Shown piece by piece: positions 52,235 through 61,121 of a stretch of DNA of 64,000 bases. The stretch is from Actinoplanes sp. KI2 (lineage in GTDB: Bacteria > Actinomycetota > Actinomycetes > Mycobacteriales > Micromonosporaceae). The stretch's first letter is position 1; the number at the start of each line of letters is the position of its first letter. The translations under genes and the position numbers were made by a program. Location: assembly GCF_025630775.1 (NCBI RefSeq), contig NZ_JAOSZE010000034.1, forward strand, positions 1-64,000, written 5' to 3'. The notes beneath the pieces were generated by a model that was not told the origin of the DNA, made no database searches, and worked only from the letters and a program-made list of their open reading frames with translations.

Positions 52235-53160
52235 GCATGCCACCGTCGATGGTGCTCGGGCTCGGGCTGGTCGCGCTGATCGGCGCGGCCGTCGTACTGG
52301 CGCTGGCGTTCACCGAAGCCCGCGAGGGCGCCGGGGTCGCCCGGCTGCTGGACTCGCTGCCCCGGCCCGCCGCCGCGACGTTCGTCGCCCCCCGGGACCG
52401 GCCGCTCGCCGAACGGATCGGCGCGCCGCTGACCCGCCGGCTGGGCCGGCTCGGCACGCTGCTGACGCCGAGCGGCGCCATCGCCCGCCTGCAACGCCAC
52501 CTCGACTACGCGGGCAATCCGCCGTCGATGTCGCTGGCCCGGCTCGTGCCGCTCAAGGGGGTCACCCTCGCGGTCGGCGGGCTGGTCGGGGCGGGTTTCG
52601 GCGGCCTGCTCGGCGCGGGCGGCGGTGCGCTGCTCGGCGGGGCGCTCGGCGCGGCCGGCGGCTTCTTCGCGCCCGACCTGATGGTCTACAACCTGGCGCT
52701 GAAGCGGCAGAAGGAACTGCTGCTGTCCATGCCGGACGTGCTGGACACGCTGGTCATCAGCGTGGAGGCGGGCCTGGCGTTCGACGCGGCGATGGCGCAG
52801 GTCGCCCAGAACGTCCGTACGCCGCTGGCGCGGGAGCTGCTGCGCGTGCTGCAGGAGATGCAGCTCGGCGTGAGCCGGGCCGCGGCGTTGCGGGCGCTGG
52901 CCGAGCGGACCACGGTGCCGGAGCTGCGTACCTTCGTCACCGCGGTGGTGCAGGCCGGTGAGCTGGGCATCCCCATCGCCGGGGTGCTGCGCGAGCATGC
53001 CCGCGAGATGCGGGTCAAGCGCCGCCAGCGGGCCGAGGAACTGGCCCAGAAGGTACCCATCAAGATCTTGTTCCCGGTGCTGTTCTGCCTCTTCCCGGCC
53101 CTGTTCGTGGTGATCCTCGGGCCCGGCGTACTGCAGATCATCCACGCGTTCGCCCGCTGA
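52231..53160 (+). CDS. tadC: TadC-like inner-membrane platform protein
   Basis: A 309-residue T2SF-domain protein. Membrane segment at 5-27, a linker with GAIARLQRHLDYAGNP, a glycine-rich hairpin (110-150) and the T2SF core (MPDVLDTLVISVEAGLAFDA; LGIPIAGVLREHAREMRVKRR) ending in a C-terminal helix. Partner of TadB. GTG start overlaps the tadB stop. Confidence 0.9.
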   Translation: MSMPPSMVLGLGLVALIGAAVVLALAFTEAREGAGVARLLDSLPRPAAATFVAPRDRPLAERIGAPLTRRLGRLGTLLTPSGAIARLQRHLDYAGNPPSMSLARLVPLKGVTLAVGGLVGAGFGGLLGAGGGALLGGALGAAGGFFAPDLMVYNLALKRQKELLLSMPDVLDTLVISVEAGLAFDAAMAQVAQNVRTPLARELLRVLQEMQLGVSRAAALRALAERTTVPELRTFVTAVVQAGELGIPIAGVLREHAREMRVKRRQRAEELAQKVPIKILFPVLFCLFPALFVVILGPGVLQIIHAFAR

Positions 53161-53202
53161 GGCCCCCCGACATCGACAACCCCGGCAGATCAGGAGAAGG
53201 AC

Positions 53203-53628
53203 ATGGCGAAGGTTCTGGTGGTCGACGACGATCCGGCGATCTGCCGGCTGCTCATGGACGTTCTGGAGCTGGACGGCCACGAGGTGCACGTCGCCATCGA
53301 CGGCGCACACGGCGTCCAGGCGTACATGGCGCTGCGCCCGGACTTCGTGGTGCTGGACGTCATGATGCCGCGCCTCGACGGATACGGGGTCCTGCGCGAG
53401 ATCCGGGCGATGGAGACGGCGCGGGTGCCGGTGCTGCTGCTCACCGCGCTGCCGGACTGCTCGTCGCGCGGCCGGGCCAGTGGGGCGGACTACTTCCTGG
53501 CCAAGCCGTTCACCGCGGACGAGGTGCTGTACCTCATCGACGGGGTGCTCGGGCACAACACCCCGATCGCGGAGGTCCAGGCGGCCGTCGACTACGCGCG
53601 CGGCCAGGGCTACTCCGGCCAAGCGTGA
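53203..53628 (+). CDS. Single-domain response regulator
   Basis: A 141-residue receiver without output domain. VLVVDDDPAICRLL gives the acidic pocket, D52 is the phosphorylation site (VVLDVMMPRLDGYG), Thr in LLLTAL and Lys in FLAKPF complete it; about 20 extra C-terminal residues follow. AGGAGAAGG precedes the ATG. Placed after the Tad genes and before a subtilase and histidine kinase, it probably relays that kinase's signal to the pilus machinery; this is inference. Confidence 0.9.
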   Translation: MAKVLVVDDDPAICRLLMDVLELDGHEVHVAIDGAHGVQAYMALRPDFVVLDVMMPRLDGYGVLREIRAMETARVPVLLLTALPDCSSRGRASGADYFLAKPFTADEVLYLIDGVLGHNTPIAEVQAAVDYARGQGYSGQA

Positions 53629-53738
53629 GATCAAGTTCTGCTCAGGTACCCCCCGGTCACGCCGATGGTCTTCGACGCATCGGAGTCTGCACACGAGCCG
53701 ATGTGTACGGGAACCGCTGACAAGTGAGGTGCGATCCC

Positions 53739-55418
53739 ATGAGACCGATCAACCCGGTGGGTCCCGCCGCATACACCGCCGCCTCCCGGCGGGGGCTCGC
53801 CGCCGTCGCGGCGGCCGCCCTGGCGTTGGCCGGTGTGCCGGCCGCCGCCTCCGTGCAGCCGGCCGGTGAGTCCTGGCGCGAGGTTGTGGTGACCGGGCTG
53901 GGCGCCGAGCAGGCGGCCCGCGCGGTCGAGGCGGTCGGCGGGCGGGTGCTCAGTTCCCTGCCGATCATCCGCGGTGTCGCGGCCCGGCTGCCGATCGGCA
54001 GCTCGCTCGATCCGGAGTGGAGCGTTGCGCCGCAACGCGCCCTCACCATCGCCGCCGCGACGTCCGACGACGCCGGCACCGCCACCACGGTGCGGCAGAT
54101 GCTCGGCCTGCCCGCGTCCGGCACCGAAGGGCGCGGGGTGACCGTCGCGGTCGTCGACACCGGCATCGCGAACGTCGGCGACCTCGCGGGCCGCGTGACC
54201 CACCGGGTCGACCTCACCGGCACCGGCGGCGGGGACGGCTACGGACACGGCACGTTCATGGCGGGCCTGATCGCCGCGTCCGGCGCCGCGTCGGACGGCG
54301 CCTACCGGGGGGTGGCGCCCGGCGCCGAACTCGCCGACGTCAAGGTCGCCGACGCGCAGGGGCGTACCGACCTGGTCACCGTGCTGCGGGGGCTGCAGTG
54401 GGTCAGCGACCACTGCAAGGACGTGCAGGTCCTCAACCTGTCGTTGTCGTCGCGCAGCCCGTTGCCGTACCAGCTCGACCCGCTGAACCAGGCGCTGGAA
54501 TCGTTGTGGCGCCACGGCGTCACGGTGGTCGTGCCCGCGGGCAACGACGGCCCGGACATCGGTACGGTGACCTCGCCGGGCAACGACCCGCTGCTGCTCA
54601 CCACCGGCGGCCTGGACACCTCGGGCACGACCGGTCGCGCCGACGACGTGGTAGCGGCCTGGTCCGGCCGGGGCCCGACGTGGCAGGGCGACGCCAAGCC
54701 GGAGCTGGTCGCCCCGGGCAGCCGGATCGTGAGCCTGCGCTCGCCGGGCAGCGTGATCGACACGGGCAATCCGCAGGCGCGGATCGGCGACGGCTACTTC
54801 CGGGGCTCGGGCACCTCGATGGCCACCGCGGTAACCTCCGGGCTGATCGCGGCGACCCTGGCCGTGCAGCCCCGGCTGAACCCCGACGCGGTGAAGAACC
54901 TGCTGGTCAGCAACACGTACGTCAATCACGCGCTGACCGCGGCGGCGGGTGCGGGGGCGGGCGGCCTCGACGCCGGACGGGTGCTGGCCGCGGCCCCCGG
55001 CTGGCCGACCGGAAAGGCGCAGAAGGGCTACGACGACGACACCGACACGCTGCGCCGCGACGCGAAGCGGTGGTCCGCGCTCGCCGCGGCCATCGCGGCC
55101 GGTGACCGGGCCGCGGCCACCCGGGAGTGGAATGCGCTGACCCCGCCCTCGCGGGACTGGGCCGCCCGTGCCTGGGCGACACTCGACCCCGCGGCCCGTG
55201 CCTGGGCCGCCCGGGCGTGGGCCGCCAACGGCTGGTCCGGTGCCGGCGACGACTGGGTGGCGCGCGCCTGGGCCGCACGGGCCTGGGCGACCCGGACCTG
55301 GACGGACGACGACTGGGCTGCCCGGGCGCGGGCCTGGGCAGGCGACGAGTGGGCGGCCAGGGCGTGGGCGGGCGACGACTGGGCCGCACGGTCCTGGGCC
55401 TGGCTGCCCCCGTCGTGA
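53739..55418 (+). CDS. Secreted S8 subtilase with Trp pentad repeat tail
   Basis: A 559-residue serine protease. Signal region to about 38 (AAAASVQ cleavage area), a propeptide, then the catalytic triad D140 (VAVVDTGIA), H170 (GYGHGTFMAG) and S360 (GSGTSMATA), with oxyanion Asn in VPAGNDGP. From about residue 474 to the end lie some 16 five-residue units with Trp at position 1 (WAARA, WATRT, WAGDE), giving Trp every five residues. It follows the Tad operon by about 100 bp and its TGA overlaps the kinase GTG. It could process surface pilins or act on the envelope. Confidence 0.9.
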   Translation: MRPINPVGPAAYTAASRRGLAAVAAAALALAGVPAAASVQPAGESWREVVVTGLGAEQAARAVEAVGGRVLSSLPIIRGVAARLPIGSSLDPEWSVAPQRALTIAAATSDDAGTATTVRQMLGLPASGTEGRGVTVAVVDTGIANVGDLAGRVTHRVDLTGTGGGDGYGHGTFMAGLIAASGAASDGAYRGVAPGAELADVKVADAQGRTDLVTVLRGLQWVSDHCKDVQVLNLSLSSRSPLPYQLDPLNQALESLWRHGVTVVVPAGNDGPDIGTVTSPGNDPLLLTTGGLDTSGTTGRADDVVAAWSGRGPTWQGDAKPELVAPGSRIVSLRSPGSVIDTGNPQARIGDGYFRGSGTSMATAVTSGLIAATLAVQPRLNPDAVKNLLVSNTYVNHALTAAAGAGAGGLDAGRVLAAAPGWPTGKAQKGYDDDTDTLRRDAKRWSALAAAIAAGDRAAATREWNALTPPSRDWAARAWATLDPAARAWAARAWAANGWSGAGDDWVARAWAARAWATRTWTDDDWAARARAWAGDEWAARAWAGDDWAARSWAWLPPS

Positions 55419-57664
55419 GCGCCTCGGCACAGCGTGCCGGCCTTCCCCGGCTCACCCGGGCGGCCGCCGCGCTGCACGCGCAGGTCCGCGACCCGATCCT
55501 CCGCCGGGTCGCCGCCGTGGGGCTGCTCGGCGCGATCCTGGCGGCCCTCGTCGTCGCGCTGGCCGGAAACCGCGAGGTGCTGCACGGCATCACCGTGCCC
55601 ACCGCGCTGCTGCTGCCCGGGCTGGCGCTGCTCACCTGCCTGGCCGAGGTCACGGTCGTGCGGCTGCGCCACGGCGAGGCCGTGGAGGAGCTGAGCCTCT
55701 ACGAGGCCGCGCTCGTCATCGACGTCCTGCTGCTGCCGCCGCGCCAGGCGCTGCTGGCAGCGGCGGCCGGTCTCGTCGCGGCCAGCGTGGTGCAGCGGCG
55801 CCCGCCGGTCAAGGCAGCCTTCAACCTCGGCACGTACACGGCGGCGGTGTCCGTGCTCGTCCTCACCGTGCACCTGGCCGGTGGCTCGCCCGGCACGGTG
55901 ACACCCCGCGTCCTGGCCGCCGTGGTGGCCGGCACGTTCGCCTTCACCGCGGTGAACCTGTGCTGCCTGGCGCAGGTGCTCGGGCTGATCAACGGCCTGT
56001 CCCCGTGGGCGGTGGTGCGGGCCGAGGCCCGGTTGTCGGCCTACATGGCGTTGGGCACCGTCGCCACCGGGCTCACCACGACCGTGATCGCGCTGCACGC
56101 CCCGCTGCTGCTGCCGTTCATGGCGATGCCGGCCCTCGCGGTGACGTACGCGTACCGGGCCGCGGCCCGCGAGGCCGACGAACGGGCCCGCTCGGCCTGC
56201 CTGCTGCGGCTGTCGCACGCGCTGGCCGAACGCGAGGACGTGGAACGCCGGTTCCTGCTGCTCGTGCGGGAGGCGTTCGACGCCGAACTGGCGCTCATTC
56301 TGCCGGCCGGCCAGGAGCAGGCGCTGTCGGTCGCGGCCGCGGAACCCGCCGTGGTGCACCGCGGCGCCGTGCCGTCCTGGCTGGGAGCGGCCCGCGACGC
56401 CGACGGCCCGGTGCAGTCGAGTGAGCACGTCGCGTCGGGCCTGCGGCACGTGGTCGTGGTGCCGGTGGCGGCCGGCGGTCGCCGGTTCGGCACCGCGGCG
56501 TTCGTCTCCCGCACGCGCCGCCGGATGTCCACCGGGGACGTCACGCTGCTGGCTTCGCTGGCCAACGCGCTGGCGGTGTCGCTGCGCGGTGCGCAGCACC
56601 TCGACCGCCTGGTGGAGGAGACCAGCAAACTGCAGGCGGTGGTGGAGCAGTCCGCGGAGGGCATCATGGTGGTCGACGCCGACTCGCTCGTACAGATGTG
56701 GAATCCCGCTCTGGAGGCCCTCACTCGGGTGCCGGCGGCCGAGGCGCTCGGCCGGCCGATGGCGCAGCTGTTCGACGCGCCCGCACAGCACGAGACCGGA
56801 TCGCTGATGCCCGTGTCGCCGGACGCGCCCCGGGCGGCGTCGGAGCTGACCATCCAGCATCCGGACGGCGAGCAGCGCCGGATCCGGATGGCCCACTCGG
56901 CCACCTTCGCGGCCGGCCGGCTCACCCGCGACGTGATCGTCATCAGCGACCTCACCCTCCAGTACCGCACCGAGCGGCTGAAGTCCGACTTCATCGCCAT
57001 GGTGTCGCACGAGCTGCGGACCCCGTTGACGCCGATCGTGGGCTACGTCGACCTGCTGCGCAAACGTGGCGACCGGATGACCCCGGAGAAGCGCTCGGAC
57101 GCGCTGGAACTCATCGGGGACCGCGCGGCGCACCTGTCCCGGCTGGTGGAGGACCTGCTGCTGGCGTCGCGCTTCGGTGACGGGGAGGAGATCGCGCTCG
57201 ACGTCTCCGGCGCCAGCCACGATCTGCGGGCACTCGCCGCCCAGGTCGCGCAGGACCTCGGCTCGCCGCGGGTCGTGGTGACCGCGCCGGAGGAGCCCGT
57301 GGCGGCATACTGCGACGGCGGCCGGACGCTGCAGGTGCTGGCGAACCTGATCGGCAACGGGCTCAAGTACTCCGCCGAGGACGCCACGGTCGAGGTCACC
57401 GTGCGCGCCACCGCCGAGGCCGTGCACGTCGACGTGCGCGACCACGGCCGGGGTATCCCCGCCGACTCGCTGGAGCGGGTGTTCGAGAAGTTCTACCGGG
57501 TCGAGGACCCGATGACCATGAGTACGAGCGGCACCGGCATCGGACTGTTCCTGGCCCGGCGCCTGGCCCAGGCGATGGGCGGTGACGTCACCGTCGCGTC
57601 GACGCTGGACGTCGGCTCCGTCTTCACGCTGTCGCTGGCGCCGCCCGTACCGGTCGGAGCGTGA
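55415..57664 (+). CDS. Membrane histidine kinase with GAF and PAS domains
   Basis: A 749-residue sensor kinase. Residues 20-245 hold about seven membrane helices in a MASE-like module; a GAF domain (about 260-395) and a PAS domain (about 405-510: VVEQSAEGIMVVDADSLVQM) follow. HisKA has H532 in MVSHELRTPLTP; the ATPase domain has NLIGNGLKYS, DHGRGIP and GTGIGLFLARRLAQ. GTG start overlaps the protease stop, so the two are coupled. The single receiver at 53203 is the likely partner. Confidence 0.92.
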   Translation: MSASAQRAGLPRLTRAAAALHAQVRDPILRRVAAVGLLGAILAALVVALAGNREVLHGITVPTALLLPGLALLTCLAEVTVVRLRHGEAVEELSLYEAALVIDVLLLPPRQALLAAAAGLVAASVVQRRPPVKAAFNLGTYTAAVSVLVLTVHLAGGSPGTVTPRVLAAVVAGTFAFTAVNLCCLAQVLGLINGLSPWAVVRAEARLSAYMALGTVATGLTTTVIALHAPLLLPFMAMPALAVTYAYRAAAREADERARSACLLRLSHALAEREDVERRFLLLVREAFDAELALILPAGQEQALSVAAAEPAVVHRGAVPSWLGAARDADGPVQSSEHVASGLRHVVVVPVAAGGRRFGTAAFVSRTRRRMSTGDVTLLASLANALAVSLRGAQHLDRLVEETSKLQAVVEQSAEGIMVVDADSLVQMWNPALEALTRVPAAEALGRPMAQLFDAPAQHETGSLMPVSPDAPRAASELTIQHPDGEQRRIRMAHSATFAAGRLTRDVIVISDLTLQYRTERLKSDFIAMVSHELRTPLTPIVGYVDLLRKRGDRMTPEKRSDALELIGDRAAHLSRLVEDLLLASRFGDGEEIALDVSGASHDLRALAAQVAQDLGSPRVVVTAPEEPVAAYCDGGRTLQVLANLIGNGLKYSAEDATVEVTVRATAEAVHVDVRDHGRGIPADSLERVFEKFYRVEDPMTMSTSGTGIGLFLARRLAQAMGGDVTVASTLDVGSVFTLSLAPPVPVGA

Positions 57665-57835
57665 ACGCGGACACCAGCGTCCGCAGTTCCCCGGCCATCG
57701 TGGCCAGGTCGGTGGCCGCGCCCTGGGAGCGGTTGACCCCTCGGCGGTGGAGTTCGCCGCGGCCGCGACGTCCGCGATGGTGGCGCTGATCTCCTCGCTG
57801 GCGGTCGACGCGTCAGCGGAGGCGGGCGGGTGAGC
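57624..57835 (-). pseudogene. Methyl-accepting chemotaxis protein C-terminal relic
   Basis: On the minus strand a frame reads ASTASEEISATIADVAAAAN, typical of chemoreceptor signalling helices. At a GGGG run near 57740 the frame must shift by one base to continue VNRSQGAATDLATMAGELRT and LVSAF, the usual receptor C-terminus. The N-terminal 90% is absent: the adjacent upstream gene is a beta-lactamase-like hydrolase. A truncated and frameshifted remnant overlapping the kinase 3' end. Confidence 0.55.
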
Positions 57836-57847
57836 GTCGGACCGGGG

Positions 57848-58846
57848 TCAGCCGCCGTTGACGGGGACGAAGGGCCGCAGCCGTTCGGCGCGGGCGGCCT
57901 GGATCGCGGTCGCCGACGGGGCGCCGGCCGGGAGGTTGTCCATCATGGCGCGGCCCAGTTTCGCGTGCGCCTGGACGGCCGGGTGGGTGGAGCCGTAGTT
58001 GTCCTGATCACCCAGCGCCTCGGCGAACATCGCGTAAGTGAGCTTGGGCAGGCCGTCCGGGCCGAACATGATGCCTGCCTCGTGACGGGACGCGCCCAGC
58101 GTGTTGAAGTCGGCACCGTACTTGGTCGCTACCCGGCTACGCTCCTCGGAGGACATCACGCGGCGGACGCCGTCCATGTAGCCGTTGATCCACCGGGTGA
58201 TGCTCAGCAGGAACGTGCACGACGCCGGCGACAGCAGTGTCTTGGTCGCCAGCCGCCACAGCAGGTCATGCATCTCCCGCGGCGTCGTGGTGCCCAGGTA
58301 GAACCGGTTCGGGTTGGCCACCGGCTGGACGCGAGTGTAGGTGAAGCCCTTCGCGGCCAGGATCTCGTTGATCTCGGCGGCCGGAACGACCCGGCCGCAC
58401 ATGCGGACCGCTGTGTTGTCGGAGACCAGGAGCATCGCGGTCAGGAAGTTCGCGATGGTGATCTCGTCGCCCCACACGGTGTGCAGGAAGTAGATGCCGC
58501 TGCCGCCGAGGATGATGTCGGCGGGCAGGTCGAGCTTCTGGCCGAGCTGCAGCTCGCCACGATCGATCTTGTCCATCACCGCGGTCGCCACCGCGAGCTT
58601 CTGGACGCTGTAGCCCTGCGTCACGTGGTCGATGTCGTCCTCGACGATCGGCATCGGCACGCCGGTCGCGTCCACCCCGGCGATGTGCGTATGCCAGGTG
58701 CCGCCCGCTTTGGTCTTCTCCCGCTGGTACGTTGCCTCGATGCAGGCCGGTCCGCTCATCGCGGCCTCGGCCGGCCGGCCGATCGCGAGCGCAGCCGTGG
58801 CGGCGCCCAGCCCGAGTGCGGTACGGCGTGAAAACTGCATGGACAT
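57848..58846 (-). CDS. Tat-exported class A beta-lactamase-like serine hydrolase
   Basis: A 332-residue protein. Tat signal SRRTALGLGAATAALA, cleaved near residue 29. The serine beta-lactamase/DD-peptidase fold is indicated by S-x-x-K in GYSVQKLAVATAV and the SDN loop in LLVSDNTAVRM. The third motif (K-T/S-G) is not found: the region reads SRHEAGIMF, so beta-lactam hydrolysis is doubtful. GGGGGAG precedes the ATG. Function may be an esterase or peptidase acting outside the membrane. Confidence 0.82.
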   Translation of the reverse strand: MSMQFSRRTALGLGAATAALAIGRPAEAAMSGPACIEATYQREKTKAGGTWHTHIAGVDATGVPMPIVEDDIDHVTQGYSVQKLAVATAVMDKIDRGELQLGQKLDLPADIILGGSGIYFLHTVWGDEITIANFLTAMLLVSDNTAVRMCGRVVPAAEINEILAAKGFTYTRVQPVANPNRFYLGTTTPREMHDLLWRLATKTLLSPASCTFLLSITRWINGYMDGVRRVMSSEERSRVATKYGADFNTLGASRHEAGIMFGPDGLPKLTYAMFAEALGDQDNYGSTHPAVQAHAKLGRAMMDNLPAGAPSATAIQAARAERLRPFVPVNGG

Positions 58847-58888
58847 GTGACTCCCCCGTCAGCAGCGCGAACATTGGCGGGAGTCAAC

Positions 58889-59050
58889 CTATCCGATGGG
58901 ATCAAGCAACCATATGACGACCAATCGCTCGATCCCGTCATCGACCGTGGTGGCCGTCCTCACCCATCCGGAAAGGCGACGGCGCGCAGTGCCCTCGTCG
59001 GACAGTCGCCAGCCGAGGAAAAGTATGTCGCCGTCCGGCGACCGAGACAT
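58889..59050 (-). CDS. Possible small protein, 53 residues
   Basis: The minus-strand frame MSRSPDGDILFLGWRLSDEG ... ending DGIERLVVIWLLDPIG is protein-like with GC-biased third positions. A weak GCGGGTG lies upstream. No family is recognised and the gene may be a fragment. The remaining part of 58847-59209 shows a 7-bp inverted repeat (GCCGGGC/GCCCGGC near 59095-59137) and nothing else. Confidence 0.35.
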   Translation of the reverse strand: MSRSPDGDILFLGWRLSDEGTARRRLSGWVRTATTVDDGIERLVVIWLLDPIG

Positions 59051-59209
59051 CGCGGGCACCCGCCGGGCCACTGTCGTCGGTCAGCAAGTATCTGCCGGGC
59101 GGTGGGTGCGTTGGGTTCGCGCGCTGCAGCCCGGCTGACTCTGGTGCAGTGGGCTGGGGTGCACGGCTTCCAAGTGCTGGTTCGCCAGGTGCCGGAAGGG
59201 CTCTGGACT

Positions 59210-59791
59210 TCAGTCCAGCGGCCAGGCGCCGAGGTGCTCGTACCGTGGTGTCGGGCCGAGATGGCTGCGGACCAGGACCATGGTCTTGACCCGCCACGCC
59301 GGCCCCCGGTACCCGGCCAGTTCGGCCCGGTCCGCCTCCACCTCGGCGGGGGCCAGGCGGTCGCCGGGGCGGGCCACGGTCAGGTGCGGGTTGAACCTTC
59401 TGTCGTCGAACGGGAGCCGGTCCCGCTTCAGTTCCCGGCGCACCCGCCGGGACAGCGACGTCAGGGCGTCCCGGTCGCCGTCCACACCCACCCACAGCAC
59501 GGTGTACCGGCCGCGTCCGAACCTGCCGCCGCCGGCAAGGCGTAGTTGCGGCGCGGCGGAGCCCGCGGTGCGCCAGCCGTCGGCTACCCGCTGGAGCGTT
59601 CCGGGGACGTCCCCGGCGCGGTCATCGGGGACCTCGCCCAGGAACGCCAGGGTGACGTGCCAGGTCTCCCGGCGCGCCAGCCGGGTGTTGACGCCGTTGC
59701 TCGCCGCCGCGGTGACCTTGAGCTGTTCCAGCCGTAGTCCCAGGTCGTCGCAGACCTCGGGCGGCGGGTAGGCGGCAACGAACAACCTCAT
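59210..59791 (-). CDS. thpR: RNA 2',3'-cyclic phosphodiesterase
   Basis: A 193-residue member of the 2H phosphoesterase superfamily. The two H-x-T-x motifs are WHVTLAFLG and NPHLTVARPG, symmetrically placed (about residues 45 and 135), with MRLFVAAYPP as the first strand. It opens 2',3'-cyclic phosphates on RNA or small nucleotides. The ATG at 59791 is chosen over the GTG three codons earlier because it lies 7 nt after TAGGGT, a leaderless arrangement. Confidence 0.92.
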   Translation of the reverse strand: MRLFVAAYPPPEVCDDLGLRLEQLKVTAAASNGVNTRLARRETWHVTLAFLGEVPDDRAGDVPGTLQRVADGWRTAGSAAPQLRLAGGGRFGRGRYTVLWVGVDGDRDALTSLSRRVRRELKRDRLPFDDRRFNPHLTVARPGDRLAPAEVEADRAELAGYRGPAWRVKTMVLVRSHLGPTPRYEHLGAWPLD

Positions 59792-59798
59792 GGGCTGC

Positions 59799-59804
59799 AC
59801 CCTA
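59799..59804 (-). promoter_or_regulatory. -10 box of a leaderless mRNA (thpR)
   Basis: On the minus strand TAGGGT is followed by 7 nt and the ATG start. Confidence 0.45.
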
Positions 59805-59833
59805 ATAAGAGCTCCGAACTCGATCAGGTAAGC

Positions 59834-60060
59834 CAGTATGGCCTGAGTTCGGGCTGGTCGTGTTCGTTCTCTACACCGGCATCCGCTGGGAGTGGCTACT
59901 ATGCCGCTGCGGCGTTCGTGCCGCCGAGTACGGTCGGGCCCGGACTCGCCTCCTTCGTGCTGCGGGTCGCCGACCGGAGTGCCTGGGTAGCGGTCGCCGA
60001 AGCCGCGTGGCTAGTTGACCAAAGACGAGGCACGCTCCGACGTGCGACCCGGGAGCGTTG
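59834..60060 (+). pseudogene. IS5-like transposase scrap and adjoining relic
   Basis: At 59854-59898 a plus frame reads LVVFVLYTGIRWEWL, the N-terminal signature of IS5-family transposases (..FVLRTGIRWE.LP). The text then changes: at about 59895-60050 another frame reads AFVPPSTVGPGLASFVLRVA and DRSAWVAVAEAAWLVDQRR, unrecognised. No terminal repeats or catalytic motif are seen. The rest of 59805-60257 has no supported gene. Confidence 0.4.
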
Positions 60061-60257
60061 TGGTCGTGACTGAAGGCCCCAACGTGGTCGCCCAAGTTCC
60101 GTGGTCTGTACCGTCCTCGGCAAGCGTGCCCCGGGTCGATCTCCCGCCCGCCCTGTTGCCGTGGCGGTCGAGGTCCGTTCCGGTCTCCGTCGTTTGGCCG
60201 GGTGACGCCCTCCTGGTACCGGTCTCGTGGTGGATCCCCGTGGGCCGGCCACCTTCG

Positions 60258-60263
60258 TAGCAT
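60258..60263 (+). promoter_or_regulatory. -10 box of a leaderless mRNA (DUF6518-like gene)
   Basis: TAGCAT is followed by 6 nt and the GTG at 60270; no Shine-Dalgarno sequence is present. Confidence 0.45.
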
Positions 60264-60269
60264 CGGCGG

Positions 60270-60875
60270 GTGAAGGTCAACAACAGCGTGGCGCTGATCG
60301 CTCCTGGTGCCGGGATCGTTCTCGGCGTCCTCGATTTCGTCTGGATCGCATATGTGCCATCGCCGTTCGGCGGGCTCGGGAACTCCATCGCGGTCTGGGC
60401 CGTGGCGGCGTTCCTGCTGACGCTGAGCTCCCGGTGGGATTTGCCGCGTGCCGCGGTCGCGGCGGCGGTGTTCCTGGTCGTGGCGGTGCCGAGCTACTAC
60501 GTGGCGGCCGCACTGATCCAGCACGACGATTGGTCGATCATCTACTCGGGGCCGGCGCTGCTATGGATGGGCTTCGGCGTGCTCGCGGGCGTCGTCTTCG
60601 GCGCCGGGGGTGTGCTCGCGCGGACCCCGACGCGCTGGCAGGCCCCGGCGTTCGCGCTACCGGCCGCGGTTCTGGCGGCCGAGGCCGTGCTCCAGCTGAG
60701 CCGTCCGGGCAAGTCCACCGCAAGCCTCGGCTACGCGGCCGTGCTGCTGATCCTGGCCGTGGCGGTCACGCTGGTGGTGGCCCCGAGCTGGCGGACGCGC
60801 GGGCTGGCCCTGGCCTACGCGCTGCCCCTGACCGCTGTCGGCTACCTGATGCTTCTGGCCGGCGGATTCCGCTGA
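60270..60875 (+). CDS. DUF6518-like integral membrane protein
   Basis: A 201-residue protein with about six membrane segments. The early GIVLGVLDFVWIAYVPSPFGG and LGNSIAVWAVAAF resemble the actinobacterial DUF6518 family of small membrane proteins, whose role is unknown. The start is set by the leaderless-type box. The strip 60876-61121 downstream is empty. Confidence 0.75.
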   Translation: MKVNNSVALIAPGAGIVLGVLDFVWIAYVPSPFGGLGNSIAVWAVAAFLLTLSSRWDLPRAAVAAAVFLVVAVPSYYVAAALIQHDDWSIIYSGPALLWMGFGVLAGVVFGAGGVLARTPTRWQAPAFALPAAVLAAEAVLQLSRPGKSTASLGYAAVLLILAVAVTLVVAPSWRTRGLALAYALPLTAVGYLMLLAGGFR

Positions 60876-61121
60876 CCCGACCGGCCCCGTCGGTACCCGG
60901 TGCGCAGAGGGCGTGCACTCGCCTCGCACCGCCTCCAGTCAGCCGGGATTCCCGGCAGCCCAGGATTCACGAACGCGTTCGCGGTGTTGCGGTTACCACC
61001 GGGCGGCATCGGCCCACCGGCGTCACGTTGAGTGACTGCGCCCAGTCGTCGACGAAAAACGCTTCGCCGTCGTCCTGGCGGCAACGCACCGCCATGCTGC
61101 GCAGCGCATCAAGCCTCGGCG

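Noticed and set aside
55028..57445. Long minus-strand open frame of 805 codons
   Set aside because: Shadow of the histidine kinase and protease; the apparent repeats at its end mirror the Trp pentads on the real strand.
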